Part shown: in pieces, positions 41,155 through 51,700 of the stretch | How positions within the stretch are numbered: the first letter of the stretch is position 1 | How the letters are laid out: each line of letters begins with the position of its first letter | Assembly: GCA_045612185.1 (NCBI GenBank) | Contig: JAZKYO010000045.1 | Location: 1-64,000, forward strand | Source: RGIG8775 sp045612185 | GTDB taxonomy: Bacteria; Bacillota; Clostridia; Oscillospirales; CAG-272 | Direction of reading: 5' to 3' | Length of the DNA: 64,000 nt | Program-made: the position numbers and the translations under genes | The notes under the pieces: generated by a model | What the model was told of the DNA's origin: nothing | What the model saw: the letters and a program-made list of their open reading frames with translations, nothing else | Database searches by the model: none

Positions 41155-41287
41155 CTTCCAAAAGAAGAGCGACCTTGAGGTCGCTCTTCTCTTATGCCTT
41201 TTGGGACTCAAAATAGCCTCAAGTTATAGAACTTTCCACACCTTATTATATTAAAAAAGCCCATTCATGCGAATAGGCTTTTTTGTC
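41155..41287. repeat. Dispersed intergenic repeat, copy R6 (short), with terminator
   Basis: A terminator stem GAAGAGCGACC-TTGA-GGTCGCTCTTC (41165-41190) with a T-rich tail ends the beta-mannan operon; GAATAGGCTTTTTTG closes the repeat. Confidence 0.8.
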
Positions 41288-41534
41288 AATGAGTAACGGC
41301 CATAAGTTCGTTTTTGTCGTACGGTCTGTGCGATTCTAACAAGATTTTATATAGCAAAATAGACTTAAAAAGCATTCATAAGCGCTATTGCGTAGCAGGG
41401 CGCGTAGCAAATGGAGCGAGGTTGCGTAGCAGAAATAACATTTTGGATTAATTGAAGATATGCGGTATGTGTGTGCATAACGCACAATACCAATAGGAGA
41501 AATTTGGATATTGCGCTAAAAAAACCCTTTTCTA
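41288..41534. other. Non-coding stretch
   Basis: No gene seen. It contains GCGTAGCA three times in about 60 bp (about 41391-41432), a short irregular repeat, and gene debris at its right end. Confidence 0.4.
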
Positions 41535-41936
41535 TTGACTTTTATAGTGAATAGTGCTTTTGATACAGCAGAATCCGAATCTGACGATATTGAGCAAGCT
41601 ATTCTCCGTTTGTACTGCAACTGGCTGAACACCGATCAAAAAGAAGTTAACAGCAGAGATATAAACATTTATGCTTGCGACGCAAGCTGGACTGATTCAG
41701 AATCATTTACTAAAGCGAACGCCCCAATGCTTTGTGGTAAGATTCTCGATGTCGAGACTACGGCTTTTAAATCTGCTTCTTGGATAGAGTTTGATGTTAC
41801 CGAATACGTTAAGGCTCACAAAGGAGAGAAAATCTCATTTGCCATTTTAAATGAAGGTACTGTAACAGACGAAAATCATATTGAATTCTACTCAATGGAA
41901 AAAGCGGGCTATGTGCCTCAGCTTGTAATTTCTTAA
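41535..41936 (+). pseudogene. DNRLRE domain fragment
   Basis: 133 residues with the rear of a DNRLRE domain: AILRLYCNWLNTDQKEV, NIYACDASWTDSESFTKANA, SWIEFDVTEYVKAHKGEKIS, HIEFYSMEKAGYVPQLVIS. The front of the domain, a signal peptide and any catalytic domain are missing. There is no ribosome site at the TTG 41535. It has its own terminator at 41953, so it is the tail of a once larger exported protein. Confidence 0.75.
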
Positions 41937-41952
41937 TTTATAATAACTATTT

Positions 41953-41987
41953 AGGAGCCGAAGCTTTATTGCTTCGGCTCCTTTTTG
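41953..41987 (+). terminator. Rho-independent terminator after the DNRLRE fragment
   Basis: 12-bp stem AGGAGCCGAAGC/GCTTCGGCTCCT with loop TTTATT and a TTTT tail. Confidence 0.9.
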
Positions 41988-42109
41988 GGTAACCACATGC
42001 TTAATATATATTCCCGCAACGAGATGATATTGTATCTTTTGAATAGCCGACAAAGTTGGAGTGCTTTTTGCAAATGTCACATTTTTTCCTCTTGCGTTTA
42101 ATTTCTCTC

Positions 42110-42138
42110 TTGACTGAAACACGTATCGGAGTTATAAT
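42110..42138 (+). promoter_or_regulatory. Promoter of the 42208-46879 operon
   Basis: TTGACT (42110-42115), 17-bp spacer, TATAAT (42133-42138), a near-consensus vegetative promoter. Confidence 0.75.
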
Positions 42139-42207
42139 ATAATTGTATAAACAGTACATGTATAAATCTCATTTAAAATGTGTATTACGAATATAAAGGA
42201 GAACATT

Positions 42208-44463
42208 ATGAAAAAAAGAATTGTTGCGTTTATACTGTTGACAGTTACGCTTGTTTCCTGTGCTTGTTCGGCGAATCCTGTGGACACCGATGGAAAAATT
42301 ATTTCAAGCAATGACGTTAAGCTTGTAGCGACGGAAGAAGAAAATATAGTAACGCAAAATATTATTTGTACAGAAAAAATATCTCTTCGTGACGGTGAAT
42401 GGGGAGATATGACGTGGCGCGAGATAATGGATAAGCGCACGGCGCTGGGACAAATAAAGTACGATTATATCGTGATAAAGAACGGACTTAACACCGAGCC
42501 TCGCGGCTTTAACCGTGTAGGACTCTTCAAATATGATATTTCGGGTCTATCCCTTGAAGATATAGGAACGGCGACCTTTAACGTCACTTTGTCTGATATA
42601 GATAAGTCGAAGGATATTCCGTTTGATATTTATTGGGTAGACGAAAACTGGGATCCCGATACGGTTACGTGGAACACCAAACCCGATTTTCTAATGGAAG
42701 AGCCTATAATCGATAATATGCTGACGGGCGACCTTAATAAGACGGATGCTACCGAGGCTCTTAAATTGTTTGTTGCCAGTGGCAAAAAGGAAGTATCGCT
42801 TATGATGGTTCAAACTGTTATGAGCGATGCCGAGTCGAGAATATGTTTTTTTAGATCTAACGAGCTTTCGTTTCCGTATTTTGCGGTATACAAAGACCTT
42901 GTCGTGGGAGAAGGTGGATACGTTGAAAGACTTGTGAGCGATCCTCAAAAGAATCAGGCTATTTGGGACCACGCCAAAAAGATGTTTGACGAGTGGTACG
43001 AAAGGTATACGGTTCTCAAAGCTGAGCCACTTAACGAAGCGTCGCTTATAGTTTCTGATGAGAGTCAATACAACAAGACGAGCTATTCACCCGGTTACAA
43101 TCCAAACGCCAAGGAGTGGAAAGCATATAAGACGAGAACCTTTGGTGATCTTACCGATATGTCCGAGTACGTGGACGTAAATTCCGAGCCGAAATTTGAC
43201 AAGTACGGCGGTATTATGGACGATGCTTTGAGGCAGGAGGCTACAGGCTTTTATTACACCAAGAAGATCGGGGAGCGCTGGTGGATAATCGACCCTCTCG
43301 GATATCCTTGTTACATAAGAGCCTTAAGCGGAATAACTTATTCTTATCAGGGGTCTCCCAAGCAGAGAGCCGCGGCAGAAAAGCTTTACGGCAACAATGA
43401 TAATTATGAAAAATGGGCAATAGCAACCACCAGAAGACTTAAGGACGACCTTTACTTTAATGCGGGCGCTACCCCTGCGGGGCAGATAAAAACCGTTGTT
43501 GACGGGCTTGCCTGGCAAGGCGGGTGGAGCTATATGAGCCAGTACGGCGTGACTAAAGGAATTAACAATTCAAAGGGCGGTGCAACTACGTTTTCGGAAA
43601 AGAATACTATGCCCGTATTTGACCCCGAATTTGAAGTCTACTGCGACGAGATGGCGGCAACCAGAACGCTTGAGTGCTTAAACGACAGCAACTTTTTGGG
43701 TTATACTACCGATAACGAGCTTCCTACACAAGAGGATTTGATATACGACTATCTTACCGTTTCTCCGGCCAAAGAGGTAAATCTCTATTCCTACGCCTGC
43801 GCGTGGTACTGGCTTGTGCAGATGACCGGTAAGGAAAATCCCACATTTGATGACATTGACGAGGAACTTGAACAGCTTTTCAAAGGATTTGTTTGGGATA
43901 GATACTATAATGTAGTTTGCGGTGCCATAAGAAAATACGATCCCAATCATATGATACTTGGTACGCGTTTTATTACCGAAGCAAAGGATGCGCCTTGGGC
44001 ACTCAGGTTTGCCGGTGAATATCTTGATTGTATTACTATCAACTGGTATAACGCGTGGGAGCCAAGTGCCGAAAATATCTACAATTTTGCAATCTATGCC
44101 GATATTCCGTTTATGGTTACCGAATTTTACGCTAAAGCAGAGGAAAACGAGGACAACCTTGCCAACACATCGGGGGGCGGATTCTTTGTAAAAACACAGC
44201 AGGACAGAGCCGACCACTATCAATCGTTTACCTTAAGACTTCTTGAGGCAAAGAACTGCGTGGGTTGGCACTGGTTCCAATACAGCGACAACGATCCTAC
44301 GGGAAATCCCGCCGACCTTACCAGCTTAGACGCAAATAAGGGCGTTTATTCAAACACCCTTAAGGAATATACTGATTTGACCGACGATATGGCGGTTATA
44401 AATAAAAACGTTTACAGTATTATAAAATATTTCGACGCAAAGTATGATCAACAGAGCAATTGA
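42208..44463 (+). CDS. Lipoprotein with one DNRLRE domain and an agarase-like (GH50-type) catalytic domain
   Basis: 751 residues. Lipoprotein signal MKKRIVAFILLTVTLVSCAC, a single DNRLRE domain (about 50-210) and a linker, then the catalytic barrel (about 290-745) starting with ATGFYYTKKIGERWWIIDPL. Acid/base Glu504 (TTDNELPT) and nucleophile Glu639 (MVTEFYAKA), again 135 residues apart as in the paralogs at 4545 and 16059. The final region WHWFQYSDNDP..., DANKGVY is shared with the 4545 protein (DWFKYMDNDP, SNKGIID). AAAGGAG precedes the ATG; the longer in-frame start at 42178 lacks one. First gene of an operon with GH32 and fructokinase, which suggests an extracellular attack on a fructan- or mixed polymer (inference). 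Confidence 0.8.
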   Translation: MKKRIVAFILLTVTLVSCACSANPVDTDGKIISSNDVKLVATEEENIVTQNIICTEKISLRDGEWGDMTWREIMDKRTALGQIKYDYIVIKNGLNTEPRGFNRVGLFKYDISGLSLEDIGTATFNVTLSDIDKSKDIPFDIYWVDENWDPDTVTWNTKPDFLMEEPIIDNMLTGDLNKTDATEALKLFVASGKKEVSLMMVQTVMSDAESRICFFRSNELSFPYFAVYKDLVVGEGGYVERLVSDPQKNQAIWDHAKKMFDEWYERYTVLKAEPLNEASLIVSDESQYNKTSYSPGYNPNAKEWKAYKTRTFGDLTDMSEYVDVNSEPKFDKYGGIMDDALRQEATGFYYTKKIGERWWIIDPLGYPCYIRALSGITYSYQGSPKQRAAAEKLYGNNDNYEKWAIATTRRLKDDLYFNAGATPAGQIKTVVDGLAWQGGWSYMSQYGVTKGINNSKGGATTFSEKNTMPVFDPEFEVYCDEMAATRTLECLNDSNFLGYTTDNELPTQEDLIYDYLTVSPAKEVNLYSYACAWYWLVQMTGKENPTFDDIDEELEQLFKGFVWDRYYNVVCGAIRKYDPNHMILGTRFITEAKDAPWALRFAGEYLDCITINWYNAWEPSAENIYNFAIYADIPFMVTEFYAKAEENEDNLANTSGGGFFVKTQQDRADHYQSFTLRLLEAKNCVGWHWFQYSDNDPTGNPADLTSLDANKGVYSNTLKEYTDLTDDMAVINKNVYSIIKYFDAKYDQQSN

Positions 44464-44472
44464 GGTTAGTTT

Positions 44473-46011
44473 ATGAAATTTGAAATTAAAAGTAAGTATC
44501 TGATTTTTCCTGTAAATAACTTTGCTACGAGCAAAACGATGTGCTTTTATAAAGACGGAAAAGAGGTTTATAAGCTTAATATAAGGCTTGATAATGTAGC
44601 CCCCGATTATTACGCTTATATTGACCTTTCGCGCTTTTACGGAAGTGTTCTCGATATTTCCGTTTCTCCTGATATGGAGATAAAATTCACCGAAGCTGAT
44701 GAAATAAATATCGAAGGCTTGTATAACGAGGTATACAGACCTCAGATACATTTCACAACTAAAAACGGTTGGATAAACGATCCCAATGGGCTTATTTACT
44801 TTAACGGTGAATACCACATGTTCTATCAGCATAATCCTTGTGAAAACAACTGGGGTAATATGCATTGGGGACACGCGGTAAGCAAGGATATGATACATTG
44901 GGAAGAACGTGATATAGCGCTTTTCCCCGATATGACCGGGGCTATGTTTTCCGGATGTGCAATAGTAGATGAAAAAAACTTACTGGGACTTCAAAGCGGT
45001 GACGTCAAAACGGTTTTGCTGTATTATACAGCTACCGAGCCATATATGCAGTACGTGGCATACTCTGCCGATGGGCTTAAAAGTATAAAAAAGCTTGGCA
45101 AGGCGGTTGTTCCTACAATCGCAAAGTTCAACCGAGACCCTAAAGTGGTGTTCTGTGACGAATGGGGTGCGTACGTAATGGTTCTTTATCTTGAGAAAGA
45201 TATTTACGGGCTTTTGCGTTCGGATAATCTTGTAAATTGGAAGCTTATGCAAAAAATAGCTATGTCGGGTGATAGAGAATGTCCCGATCTGTTTTCCATC
45301 ACCGCCGACAACGGCGAAAAAATGTGGGTGCTTATAGGGGCAAACAACAGATATATAGTTGGTAAAATGCAAAAGAACAGCTTTGTTCCCGTTCAGGATG
45401 CCGCATCTCTTAATTACGGGGGAACAGCTTATGCGGGACAGAGCTTCAGCAATCTTAATGATGGCAGATGCGTAAGAATAGATTGGGACAGATGGAATAT
45501 TTCAACACCGAGGATAAGCGGGCAGTTGAGCATACCCATGGAGTTTGGTTTAAGTAAGTGTGACGATCAATATTACCTTTGCGCCAATCCCGTCAAGGAG
45601 CTTGATTGCCTTGTAAAAACGAAAGATCATATTGATAATTTTGAATTAAAGGCTAATGTTAAAAAACGCATTGAACTCGAAGGCGCACCTTATGAATTCA
45701 AAATGAAATGCAAGCTTGGAAACGGTGTTATAAAAATGACTCTGTTTGGCTGTCGGTATACGATAGACCTCGGGGCGAACCAATTAAAATACGGTGCTGA
45801 CAGATCGTTGCCTATTGCGCTGACATCCGGTTATCTTGAACTGACTTTGATAGTTGACCGATGTAGCGCCGAGCTATATTTGGACGGAGGTAAGATATAT
45901 AGCGGATCGGTGGACGAAAAAACGGTATGCGATTATAATCTACCGTATTTGGAACTGTCATCAAGCAATGATATGACCCTTGAATATCTTGAAATATATA
46001 AGCTTGGATAG
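44473..46011 (+). CDS. GH32 beta-fructosidase (levanase/invertase type)
   Basis: 512 residues. Nucleophile Asp103 in GWINDPNGL, transition-state Asp222 in NRDPKV, and acid/base Glu269 in DRECPDLF are all present on a five-bladed propeller, followed by a C-terminal beta-sandwich (about 385-512). An extra N-terminal domain of about 85 residues is present. No signal peptide, so it cleaves fructose from imported sucrose or fructo-oligosaccharides. 9 nt after the 42208 gene with GAGG upstream; the fructokinase gene follows after 16 nt. Confidence 0.93.
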   Translation: MKFEIKSKYLIFPVNNFATSKTMCFYKDGKEVYKLNIRLDNVAPDYYAYIDLSRFYGSVLDISVSPDMEIKFTEADEINIEGLYNEVYRPQIHFTTKNGWINDPNGLIYFNGEYHMFYQHNPCENNWGNMHWGHAVSKDMIHWEERDIALFPDMTGAMFSGCAIVDEKNLLGLQSGDVKTVLLYYTATEPYMQYVAYSADGLKSIKKLGKAVVPTIAKFNRDPKVVFCDEWGAYVMVLYLEKDIYGLLRSDNLVNWKLMQKIAMSGDRECPDLFSITADNGEKMWVLIGANNRYIVGKMQKNSFVPVQDAASLNYGGTAYAGQSFSNLNDGRCVRIDWDRWNISTPRISGQLSIPMEFGLSKCDDQYYLCANPVKELDCLVKTKDHIDNFELKANVKKRIELEGAPYEFKMKCKLGNGVIKMTLFGCRYTIDLGANQLKYGADRSLPIALTSGYLELTLIVDRCSAELYLDGGKIYSGSVDEKTVCDYNLPYLELSSSNDMTLEYLEIYKLG

Positions 46012-46027
46012 GTCTGGGGGTGAAATT

Positions 46028-46879
46028 ATGAAAATTTTATCTTTTGGCGAGATAATATGGGACGTTTATCCCGAGGAAAAGCATATAGGCGGAGCACCGT
46101 TCAACTTTGCCGCCCATGCGAAGCGTGCGGGAGCAGAGGCGTTCTTGATGTCTGCGGTTGGCAACGACACTTTGGGCCAAGAAGCGATTGAAAAGGCAGA
46201 GAGCTATGGGGTAAATTGCGAGTACGTGAGCGTCCTTAATAATATTTCCACAGGCGTTTGTAAAGTTGAGCTTGATGAAAACGGGATTCCCTCGTACATG
46301 ATTGCCGATAACTCCGCATACGATTTTATAGACTTGTCGAGCAAAATGAGGCGGGAATTTGACGCCCTTGTGTTTGGCACGCTTGCCTTGCGAAAATCGC
46401 ATAATCGGGCAGTTGTGGACGAGCTTTTAAGGGGATATTGCTTTAGGCAGGTTTTTGTGGATATTAACGTGAGAAAGCCGTTTGATCTTTCGGAAAGCAT
46501 ACTTTTTGCGCTTGAGAGAGCGACGTTTCTGAAGGTCAGCGACGAGGAACTTCCCACTGTAATGGAGCGAATTGGAGAAGCCTATTTGGGTATAGACAAA
46601 AGCGTGAAAATTATAGAGAAGCGTTTCGAAAATATTGAAAAGGTTTTGGCGACGAGAGGTGCGGAGCCTGCGGTTTTGTATGATTTGAAAACCAAAGATA
46701 AATATGAGTGTCAATCAAAAAAGACCGAGGTGGTTTCCACCGTCGGTGCGGGTGATTGCTATGGGGCAGTATTTTTGGTCAATTATCTGTCGGACAAGCC
46801 TATAGATGATTGTATGAGTAAAGCCGCCGAAGCCGCCGCGTTTGTGGTTTCTCATACCGAGGCTATTCCGGATTGTTAA
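46028..46879 (+). CDS. PfkB-family fructokinase
   Basis: 283 residues. LSFGEIIWDVYP and HIGGAPFNFAAHAKRAG mark the ribokinase-type substrate end; STVGAGDCYGAVFLV (about residue 240) is the ATP/phosphate motif with catalytic Asp. It would phosphorylate fructose released by the GH32 enzyme. The ATG at 46028 follows GGGGGTG; the in-frame extension into the GH32 gene is rejected. Last gene of the operon; no clear terminator is seen before repeat R7. Confidence 0.9.
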   Translation: MKILSFGEIIWDVYPEEKHIGGAPFNFAAHAKRAGAEAFLMSAVGNDTLGQEAIEKAESYGVNCEYVSVLNNISTGVCKVELDENGIPSYMIADNSAYDFIDLSSKMRREFDALVFGTLALRKSHNRAVVDELLRGYCFRQVFVDINVRKPFDLSESILFALERATFLKVSDEELPTVMERIGEAYLGIDKSVKIIEKRFENIEKVLATRGAEPAVLYDLKTKDKYECQSKKTEVVSTVGAGDCYGAVFLVNYLSDKPIDDCMSKAAEAAAFVVSHTEAIPDC

Positions 46880-47052
46880 TATGAGAACATAAAATATGTC
46901 ACTTGACGGAGGACTTGTAGGAAGCATTCAACCACACGAAGATAACTTCCAATATCATTTAACGCTAAGAATTACGCTGACCGGAGAGTAAGAATATATA
47001 CGTCCGAGAGCGGAGCATTTACCTGTGATCTTATTTGCGCTTCGGTTGAATA
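46880..47052. other. Debris between fructokinase and repeat R7
   Basis: No complete gene. A short frame reads NYADRRVRIYTSESGAFTCD, which may be the remains of a coding region; not identified. Confidence 0.3.
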
Positions 47053-47370
47053 TTTGTGGAAGCTTCCATTTTTCATAAGCTTATAGGCAAATTCATAAAG
47101 CTCACAAAGCCTTACACGACAAGCCTTTTAATGCCAAGCTTACATAAAGCAACTGCAACGAAGCTCCACGCACCAAGGCTTGTGCGAACATAGCAGGGCG
47201 CAATACGACAGACGGTGTCTAAACAACACCGCCTGTCTTTTTTCTGTCCTCAAGCCGCATTTTAGGCTCAAAATCTCCAAATTTGTTGAACTTTTATGGA
47301 ACTTTCCACTTCTCAAATAGAGCAAAATGGAAGCTAAAATGGATTTTTTCCATAGGCTATTATACCGCGT
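47053..47370. repeat. Dispersed intergenic repeat, copy R7
   Basis: Has the TGGAAGCTTCCA palindrome and AAGCC...ACATAAAGCAACTGC of R1/R2, then jumps to CGCACCAAGGCTTGTGCGAA, the GACAGACGGTGT terminator and the AAATTTG segment of R3/R4. Most of the type B RNA module is deleted. Confidence 0.75.
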
Positions 47371-47573
47371 ATATTGGTTTTGTAAGTAGATATTGGTGAT
47401 CGTTTATAGAAATGTCACAAACGGCTGTATAAGGACATCATATTAAAAAGGCTTGTTATTGATAACCTCTTGATTTCTTAATAAAAAAATGATATACTTT
47501 AGACAAGATAGATAAATTTGATATTTTCACTCAAAACGTAAAGCCTAAAATGGAATTTCATGAGCTATGCTGA

Positions 47574-47798
47574 AAAGAAAATGAAATATTCATTGCACCC
47601 AAGAAGCTTTTTGGTGCCTATATGGAGAATTTCGGCTATGGTGACTGGCTCGCAAATAACAAAGACGCATGCTATCCGACTCCCAAAGCCGCGCATATTA
47701 TGGCAGAAAAAATTTGGATGAATTTATTAAAATTGTTAACGGCACAGATGCGTAACGAAGAAAATGTGTTTAACGGTAAAACGAAAGCAGTAGTATGA
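47574..47798 (+). pseudogene. Unidentified C-terminal protein fragment
   Basis: An open frame without start codon reads ENEIFIAPKKLFGAYMENFG, YGDWLANNKDACYPTPKAAH, IMAEKIW. The DACYPTPKAAHIMAE ending looks like the last block of SGNH-type esterases (DxxH...A), but the fit is weak. The rest of 47371-47839 shows no gene. Confidence 0.4.
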
Positions 47799-47839
47799 CT
47801 GTACTGTATTTTATATCAGATTAGGAAAGAGAGAAAAGA

Positions 47840-48751
47840 ATGGATAGATTTGCAGATTGTCATTTGCATATTCATGACGGCGACACGGAGGGGGCAATGC
47901 GCTGCCTTGATAATATTGCCGAGTGCGGAGTTACTCACGCCGCTGTTTTGTCGATTGGCGCTTGGTCTAAGTATTCCGAGAACGAAAACGACCGCGCATT
48001 GTGGCTAAAAGAAAATTACAAGAGGATCAAGCTTAAAGTTTTCGGTTCCTTTTACGAGCACGGCGAAAAAGGCAAAATCCCCTATAAAAAGCAAGCTGAG
48101 GAGCTTCTTTCTTCAGGCTGTGACGGAATAAAGTTTATACATATGAAGCCACAGGTGCGCGTTGAGCTTGGAAAGGGAATAGACCACCAAAGCTATGATG
48201 AGGTGTTTGATTATCTTGAGGAGAGGGGAACACCGATACTTATCCATTCGGGAGATCCAGAGGAAATGTGGGAAGAGGGCGGAGCATATTATGAAAGCGA
48301 CTATCCCTCAAGCGAGCAGATATATCAAGAGGTTTTTGCAAGGCTTGATAAGAATCCGAGGCTCAATATGGTGATAGCTCATTTCTTTTTCCTTTCAAAT
48401 TTTCCCGAGCGTGCCGAAACGGTAATGGAGAAATATCCTACCGTGAAGTTCGACCTGACGCCGGGATGGGAGATGTTTTTGAATTTTTCAAAGGATATCG
48501 AAAGATGGCATTGTTTCTTTGAAAAATATTCGGACAGAATACTTTTCGGTACCGATTCAAACGACCGAAAAAAAGAGCGCGTAAACAAGGAGCTTAACGC
48601 CTTGGTGCTTGCGGCTATTTCGCGAGAAACGGAGGAGTTTGAGGTCCCCTGCTATGGAAAAATACTGAAAATAAAAGGTCTTGGCTTGTGCCAAAAGACG
48701 ATTCAAAAAATATGTGTCTGCAATTATTTCAGATTTGTGGGAGACGAGTAA
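47840..48751 (+). CDS. Amidohydrolase-family (TIM barrel) metal-dependent hydrolase
   Basis: 303 residues. DCHLHIH near the N terminus supplies two metal-binding His; KFIHMKPQ, ILIHSGDPEEMWEEG, VIAHFFFLSNFPER and ILFGTDSNDRKKER follow in the order of the amidohydrolase-2 family. Such proteins are hydrolases or decarboxylases of ring or lactone substrates, and in sugar loci are often lactonases. Cytoplasmic. It is followed 15 nt later by the GH106-like gene, with which it forms an operon. AGAGAG lies before the ATG. The reaction cannot be fixed from sequence alone. Confidence 0.8.
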   Translation: MDRFADCHLHIHDGDTEGAMRCLDNIAECGVTHAAVLSIGAWSKYSENENDRALWLKENYKRIKLKVFGSFYEHGEKGKIPYKKQAEELLSSGCDGIKFIHMKPQVRVELGKGIDHQSYDEVFDYLEERGTPILIHSGDPEEMWEEGGAYYESDYPSSEQIYQEVFARLDKNPRLNMVIAHFFFLSNFPERAETVMEKYPTVKFDLTPGWEMFLNFSKDIERWHCFFEKYSDRILFGTDSNDRKKERVNKELNALVLAAISRETEEFEVPCYGKILKIKGLGLCQKTIQKICVCNYFRFVGDE

Positions 48752-48766
48752 AAGATGGAGGGAAGT

Positions 48767-51700
48767 ATGCTATACTCAAAAAATAAACGAGACGAAAAAC
48801 TTGATACCGAGCTTTTTAAAAATCCTACATCAGACTATAGAGCTGCGCCTTTCTGGGCGTGGAATTGCGAGCTTGACCGTGACGAGCTGTTGCGCCAAAT
48901 TGATATTTTTAAAGAGATGGGCTTTGGGGGCTATCATATGCACGTGAGAACGGGTCTCGCTACCCCGTATATGAACGAGGAATTTATGGCTCATATCAAG
49001 GCGTGCGTAGAGTACGGCAAAGAGATCGGTATGCTGTCGTGGCTATATGACGAGGATAGATACTCATCGGGATGCGCAGGCGGCAAGGTGACAAAGGATC
49101 ATCCGGAATACCGAAGACAAATAATGATACTGTCCTGCAATCCCGACTACAAGCCATCGGAGCTCTCACGTGTGATCGCCCGATTTGACGTGGTTTTAAA
49201 TGAGGAGAGCAGACTTGTAAGCTATTGCCGTCTTGCCGATGGTGAGGTTGCCAAGCACAAGCAGATGACCGCATATCATGAATACGCCGGAAACAGAAAT
49301 TGGCGAAACGGTCAGGCAGATGCGGATACGCTTAATCCCGACGTGACACGACGCTTTATTGATCTTACCCATGAGGCGTATGCCCGTGAGGTTGGCGACG
49401 ATTTCGGCGACGCGGTTCCCGCTATTTTTACAGACGAGCCTTATTTCAGCCGTGTGGTGAGCCTTAGATTTGCCGATTGTAGTCAGGGAAAGATAGATAT
49501 AGATATGCCGTATACCGCCGATCTTGATGAAACATACCGCGCTGTGTACGGTGAGTCGTTGATAGACCGCTTACCCGAGCTTCTTTGGGATCGTGCGGAC
49601 GGACTTCCGCAAGTGACAAGATACCGTTATTTCGACCATGTGTCAGAGCGTTTCTCCCGTTCCTATTCGTATGTGGTCGGTGAATGGTGCCGTGCTCACG
49701 GCTTGGCGTATACCGGACATATGTTAGACGAAGAGGGGCTTTATTCTCAGGCTACTTGCAGCGGTGACGTTATGCGATCCTATCAGTATTTTGATATCCC
49801 CGGTATTGATATGCTTTGCAATAAAATAGAGTTGACAACCGCAAAGCAATGTCAGTCGGTGGTGCGTCAGGCAGGCAAGGCCGCTATGGTGTGTGAACTT
49901 GACGGAGTGACCGGATGGGATTTTGATTTTCGTGGTCATAAGCTTCACGGTGATTGGCAGGCGGCGCTTGGCGTGACTGTGCGTGTCCCTCACCTTTCGT
50001 GGTTGTCTATGAAGGGCGAGGCAAAGCGTGACTATCCCGCATCCATTTCTTATCAATCCCCGTGGTACGAGGAATATCGTTGCGTGGAGGATCATTTTGC
50101 ACGTGTTGCCACAGCTCTCACAAGGGGAAAGCCCGTGGTTCGCGTCGGTGTGATCCATCCCATTGAAAGCTATTGGTTGCGCTACGGACCTGTTGATCAA
50201 ACCACTCTTGAACGTGAGAAGCTGGAGAGTAATTTTGAAAAGATCACAGAGTGGTTGGTTCGCGGCAATATTGATTTTGATTTTATTTGTGAGTCTACTT
50301 TGCCCAATTTTTGCGCTAAGGGTGACAATCCGCTTCACGTAGGAGAAATGGCGTATGAGGCAGTGATTGTTCCCGCGTGTGAAACCTTGCGCTCGACCAC
50401 GCTTGAACGCTTGGAGGCCTTTGCGGATGCGGGCGGCAAGCTGATTTTTATGGGAGATGCTCCCACATTTGAGGATGCTGCCCCAAGCAACCGCGGTAAG
50501 AATCTTTTTGAAAGAGCAACTCGCGTTCCTTTTGACAGAGGCTCTATTTTAGCTGCCCTTGGTGAACAGAGGGACGTTGAGATTCGAACCCCCGACGGAC
50601 ATTTTACTTGGAAGCAGATCCATCAGCTTCGCAGAGATACAGACGGACTTTGGCTGTTTATAGCGCAATGCGGTGAGCCGTATAATAAGGATATTGCAAG
50701 CAAAGAAACCGTAACCGTTTCGGTGCGCGGTGAGTATACGCCCGAACTTTGGGATACGCAAAGCGGCAATATCAGCCGAGTGGCGTTTAACCATAAGAGC
50801 GGAAAGACCGTGTTCACCTTATCGCTTTACGATTACGATTCAGCATTGATTTTCTTGAAGGACGGTATATGTGAGTCACTTCCTGTTTCCGTGGTACCCC
50901 AAAAGACTCTTGTGGGCGAAGTGCCGAGCGAGGTGAAATATTCTCTTACTGAGTCCAACGTAATGCTTTTGGACGTTGCGCAGTTTTCGTTGGACGGAGG
51001 CGAATGGCAGGAAAGAGAAGAGCTGCTTCGAATTACCAAACGACTTCGCAAGCAATTCGGTGTTGCCGATGATATTTATATGCTTCAGCCGTGGGCGTGG
51101 AAGAAAAAGTCTGCGGAGCATATGCTTTCTCTTAGGTTCGAGATTACAAGTGATATTGAGGTGACCGCCCCCATTCTTGCAATTGAGGATGGTGACAAAA
51201 TCTCAATTGCCTTCAACGGAGAGCCGATTGCTTTTCGGGATCAAGGCTATTATACTGATTCTGCTATCCGCAAGACCGCGCTTCCTCCAATCTGTAAGGG
51301 AACCAACGAGCTGATTCTTACAATGCCGTTTGGCGACCGTACCGACGTTGAGAATTGCTATCTTTTGGGAGATTTTGGAGTGGAGGTCATGGGGCGAAAA
51401 AAAACGGTTACCAATCTTCCTAAAACTCTTGTGTTTGACGATATTTGTAAACAAGGGCTTCCGTTCTACGGCGGCTCGGTGAAATATCATTTTCCAATAG
51501 TGTGCGAGGATGACGGCGAGGCTTGGATTGAAATTTCGCACTTCCGCTCGGCTGTCCTTGCTGTTTATGTAGACGGTGAGCGAAAAGATACGGTTGCGTA
51601 TCCTCCGTATTTTGCAAGTCTCGGACGGCTTACGGAGGGCGTGCATCAGGTGACGGTGGAAGCCTTTGTTTCCCGTCAAAATTGCTTTGGCAACGTACAT

